A DNA stretch of 64,000 nt from Chitinophaga sp. Its GTDB lineage: Bacteria; Bacteroidota; Bacteroidia; Chitinophagales; Chitinophagaceae. Shown here piece by piece: positions 62,969 through 64,000 of the stretch. How positions within the stretch are numbered: the first letter of the stretch is position 1; every line of letters starts with the position of its first letter. The DNA lies in the NCBI RefSeq assembly GCF_019236475.1, contig NZ_JAFAIX010000005.1:124001-188000 (forward strand), read 5' to 3'. A model generated the notes under the pieces. The model had not been told where the DNA came from, did not search any database, and worked only from the letters and a program-made list of their open reading frames with translations. Both the position numbers and the translations under genes were made by a program.

Positions 62969-63655
62969 TTATTTGTTGTAGTTTCTTTCTCCGAAGAGCA
63001 GACTGCCGATACGTACCATGGTACTGCCTTCTTGCAATGCCAAAGGATAATCTGCGCTCATGCCTACGGAGCGTTCTTTGAAATAGTCCAGTGAGCTGAA
63101 ATATTTATTTTTTACAGCGTCGAAAATTTCATGGAGCTGGTGGAACTCTTTTCGAATCTGTTTTTCGTCTGTTGTATTGGTGGCCATGGCCATCAGTCCT
63201 ACGATGCGTACACCTGAGAATTGTTCCTGTTCTTGCTGCCAGGTATCCAGCAGGCTGTACAGCTCGGCTTCATCAAGTCCAAATTTAGTTTCTTCTGCTG
63301 CAATATGCAACTGTAACAAGCAATCAATGACCCTGTTATTTTTTTGTGCTTGTTTATGTATTTCTGTCAACAGTTTCCCGCTGTCTACTGCATGAATCAT
63401 TTTTACAAACGGCGCGATATACTTTACCTTATTGGATTGCAGGTGTCCGATGAAGTGCCAGTCGATATCCACAGGGAGTACGGCCTGTTTATCAACTAGT
63501 TCCTGTACATAGTTCTCTCCGAAGATACGTTGCCCTGCTGCATAGAGGGCTTCTACATCTTCTACAGGTTTTGTTTTGGAAACTGCTACCAGTCTTGCTT
63601 TATAAGGGGCCAGTTCGGCCAGGACTTGATTATATGCCGTAAGATTAATTGCCAT
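62969..63655 (-). CDS. yggS: PLP homeostasis protein, YggS family
   Basis: YggS/PLPBP is a single-domain alanine-racemase-fold protein that keeps free pyridoxal phosphate in balance. The 228-residue protein has the PLP lysine Lys27 in VAVSKTKP, FGENYVQELVDK, WHFIGHLQSNKVK, VRIVGLMAMATNT and the phosphate-binding SMGMSADYPLAI-like SVGMSADYPLALQEGSTMVRIGS. All landmarks are present. A TATTTTTG element ends only four bases before the ATG, which would give a nearly leaderless mRNA. It is followed by the TlpA-like gene. Confidence 0.93.
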   Translation of the reverse strand: MAINLTAYNQVLAELAPYKARLVAVSKTKPVEDVEALYAAGQRIFGENYVQELVDKQAVLPVDIDWHFIGHLQSNKVKYIAPFVKMIHAVDSGKLLTEIHKQAQKNNRVIDCLLQLHIAAEETKFGLDEAELYSLLDTWQQEQEQFSGVRIVGLMAMATNTTDEKQIRKEFHQLHEIFDAVKNKYFSSLDYFKERSVGMSADYPLALQEGSTMVRIGSLLFGERNYNK

Positions 63656-63659
63656 TTGG

Positions 63660-63667
63660 CAAAAATA
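63660..63667 (-). promoter_or_regulatory. Promoter -7 element TATTTTTG for yggS
   Basis: Read on the minus strand, a TAnnTTTG match ending at 63660, with the ATG at 63655. The usual distance to the transcription start would place it at or next to the ATG, suggesting a leaderless mRNA. Confidence 0.5.
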
Positions 63668-63700
63668 GGGAAGATTGGCTGGATATGCCAGATATGGCTT

Positions 63701-63783
63701 AAAAACGAGCGGAGTGACGTCTGCGACGTCACTCCGCTCGTTTTTATTTTTTTCATCGTCCCTGCCCGCTGGGCAGGGACGAT
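63701..63783 (-). terminator. Double-hairpin 3' element, best-preserved form
   Basis: Hairpin 1 has perfect 21-bp arms (63701-63721 and 63725-63745) with loop TGC and A/T ends. Hairpin 2 has ATCGTCCCTGCCC (63755-63767) and its exact complement (63771-63783), loop GCT. Compared with GTCG/CGAC in copy 1, the outer base pair is changed to A-T, another compensatory substitution. It lies 30 bp after the acyl-CoA dehydrogenase stop on the minus strand. Confidence 0.78.
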
Positions 63784-63813
63784 AGGTAGAAGCGTTTGGG
63801 CAATTATGGCAGA

Positions 63814-64000
63814 TTATTGCAGGATTGATCTTGCGATAACGATGCGTTGCACTTCGGAAGTACCCTCGTAGATCTGGGTAATTTTAGCATCACGCATGAG
63901 GCGTTCTACGTGGTATTCTTTCACGAATCCGTAACCACCGTGTACTTGAACGGCTTCTGTGGTCACCCACATGGCAGTTTCAGAAGCAAATACTTTGGCC
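63814..64000 (-). CDS. Acyl-CoA dehydrogenase, C-terminal end
   Basis: The last 61 codons of a minus-strand gene whose start lies outside the window. The translation includes [22 protein letters not shown] and [18 protein letters not shown], the signature FAD-domain end of the acyl-CoA dehydrogenase superfamily (alpha-beta dehydrogenation of acyl-CoA). The chain length preference cannot be told from this part. Stop TAA at 63814-63816; double hairpin 63701-63783 follows. Confidence 0.93.
   Translation of the reverse strand, partial: AKVFASETAMWVTTEAVQVHGGYGFVKEYHVERLMRDAKITQIYEGTSEVQRIVIARSILQ

Overview
The window is chromosomal DNA of a Bacteroidota bacterium, most likely family Chitinophagaceae and probably close to Chitinophaga. 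The evidence is the short RpoD without region 1.1, the SecD-SecF fusion, the long NusB, a subtilase with a type IX secretion (T9SS) tail, an S46 peptidase, DUF3822 beside rsmD and coaD, many SusD-style short lipoprotein signals, and repeated TAnnTTTG promoter elements. I see no rRNA, tRNA, CRISPR array, transposase or prophage. Gene density is high and most genes are housekeeping.

Layout. 1-7.7 kb: a minus-strand run with a partial secreted protein, a hotdog thioesterase, coaD, rsmD and DUF3822, then a MATE exporter, and then a TPR protein, folB, trxB and rpoD. 8-15.6 kb: threonine aldolase, valS, a small secreted protein, a Coq4-type metal protein, and a 936-residue protein joining a peptidase-like domain, a propeller and a barrel. 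15.7-23 kb: serine dehydratase, an S41 peptidase, two FKBP lipoproteins and groES-groEL. 23-29.5 kb: nusB, DUF1573, yajC, coaE, an A-type Fe-S carrier with an early stop, and secDF. 29.6-37.1 kb: serine hydrolase, DUF4397 lipoprotein, aminotransferase, M23 peptidase, an acyl-CoA mutase large subunit and a methyltransferase. 37.2-45.4 kb: S46 peptidase, a LytS-type kinase with its response regulator wrecked, a dioxygenase remnant, an M57-like protease and a T9SS subtilase. 45.5-53.5 kb: lpd, lolA, ftsK, an alpha/beta hydrolase, DUF423, aroK and a phosphopantetheinyl transferase. 53.6-64 kb: dcd, an RNA repair pair (RNA ligase plus HD-Pnk), a DUF885 peptidase, a collagen-like lipoprotein, DUF1080, SRPBCC, YtxH, a TlpA-like lipoprotein, yggS and the end of an acyl-CoA dehydrogenase.

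The most unusual structural signal is a dispersed family of intergenic double hairpins at about 430, 15670, 37129, 54204, 58102 and 63701, with single-module relatives at 19692 and 59074. Hairpin 1 has a 3-nt loop (TGC in five of six) and arms of 16 to 27 bp whose outer sequence differs at each site but always pairs. Hairpin 2 has a 13-bp stem, typically GTCGTCCCTGCCC with its complement, that also covaries. Every copy lies just 3' of a minus-strand gene and all have the same orientation, so they look like a conserved 3' end or terminator module, or a REP-like mobile repeat fixed in that position.

Other points of interest: the Rnl/HD-Pnk end-healing and sealing operon, a Coq4 HDxxHx11E protein in a phylum that uses menaquinone, an IscA-like protein whose C-terminal CxC lies in frame just past a TAG stop, and a rearrangement scar where a LytTR regulator meets an inverted dioxygenase fragment.
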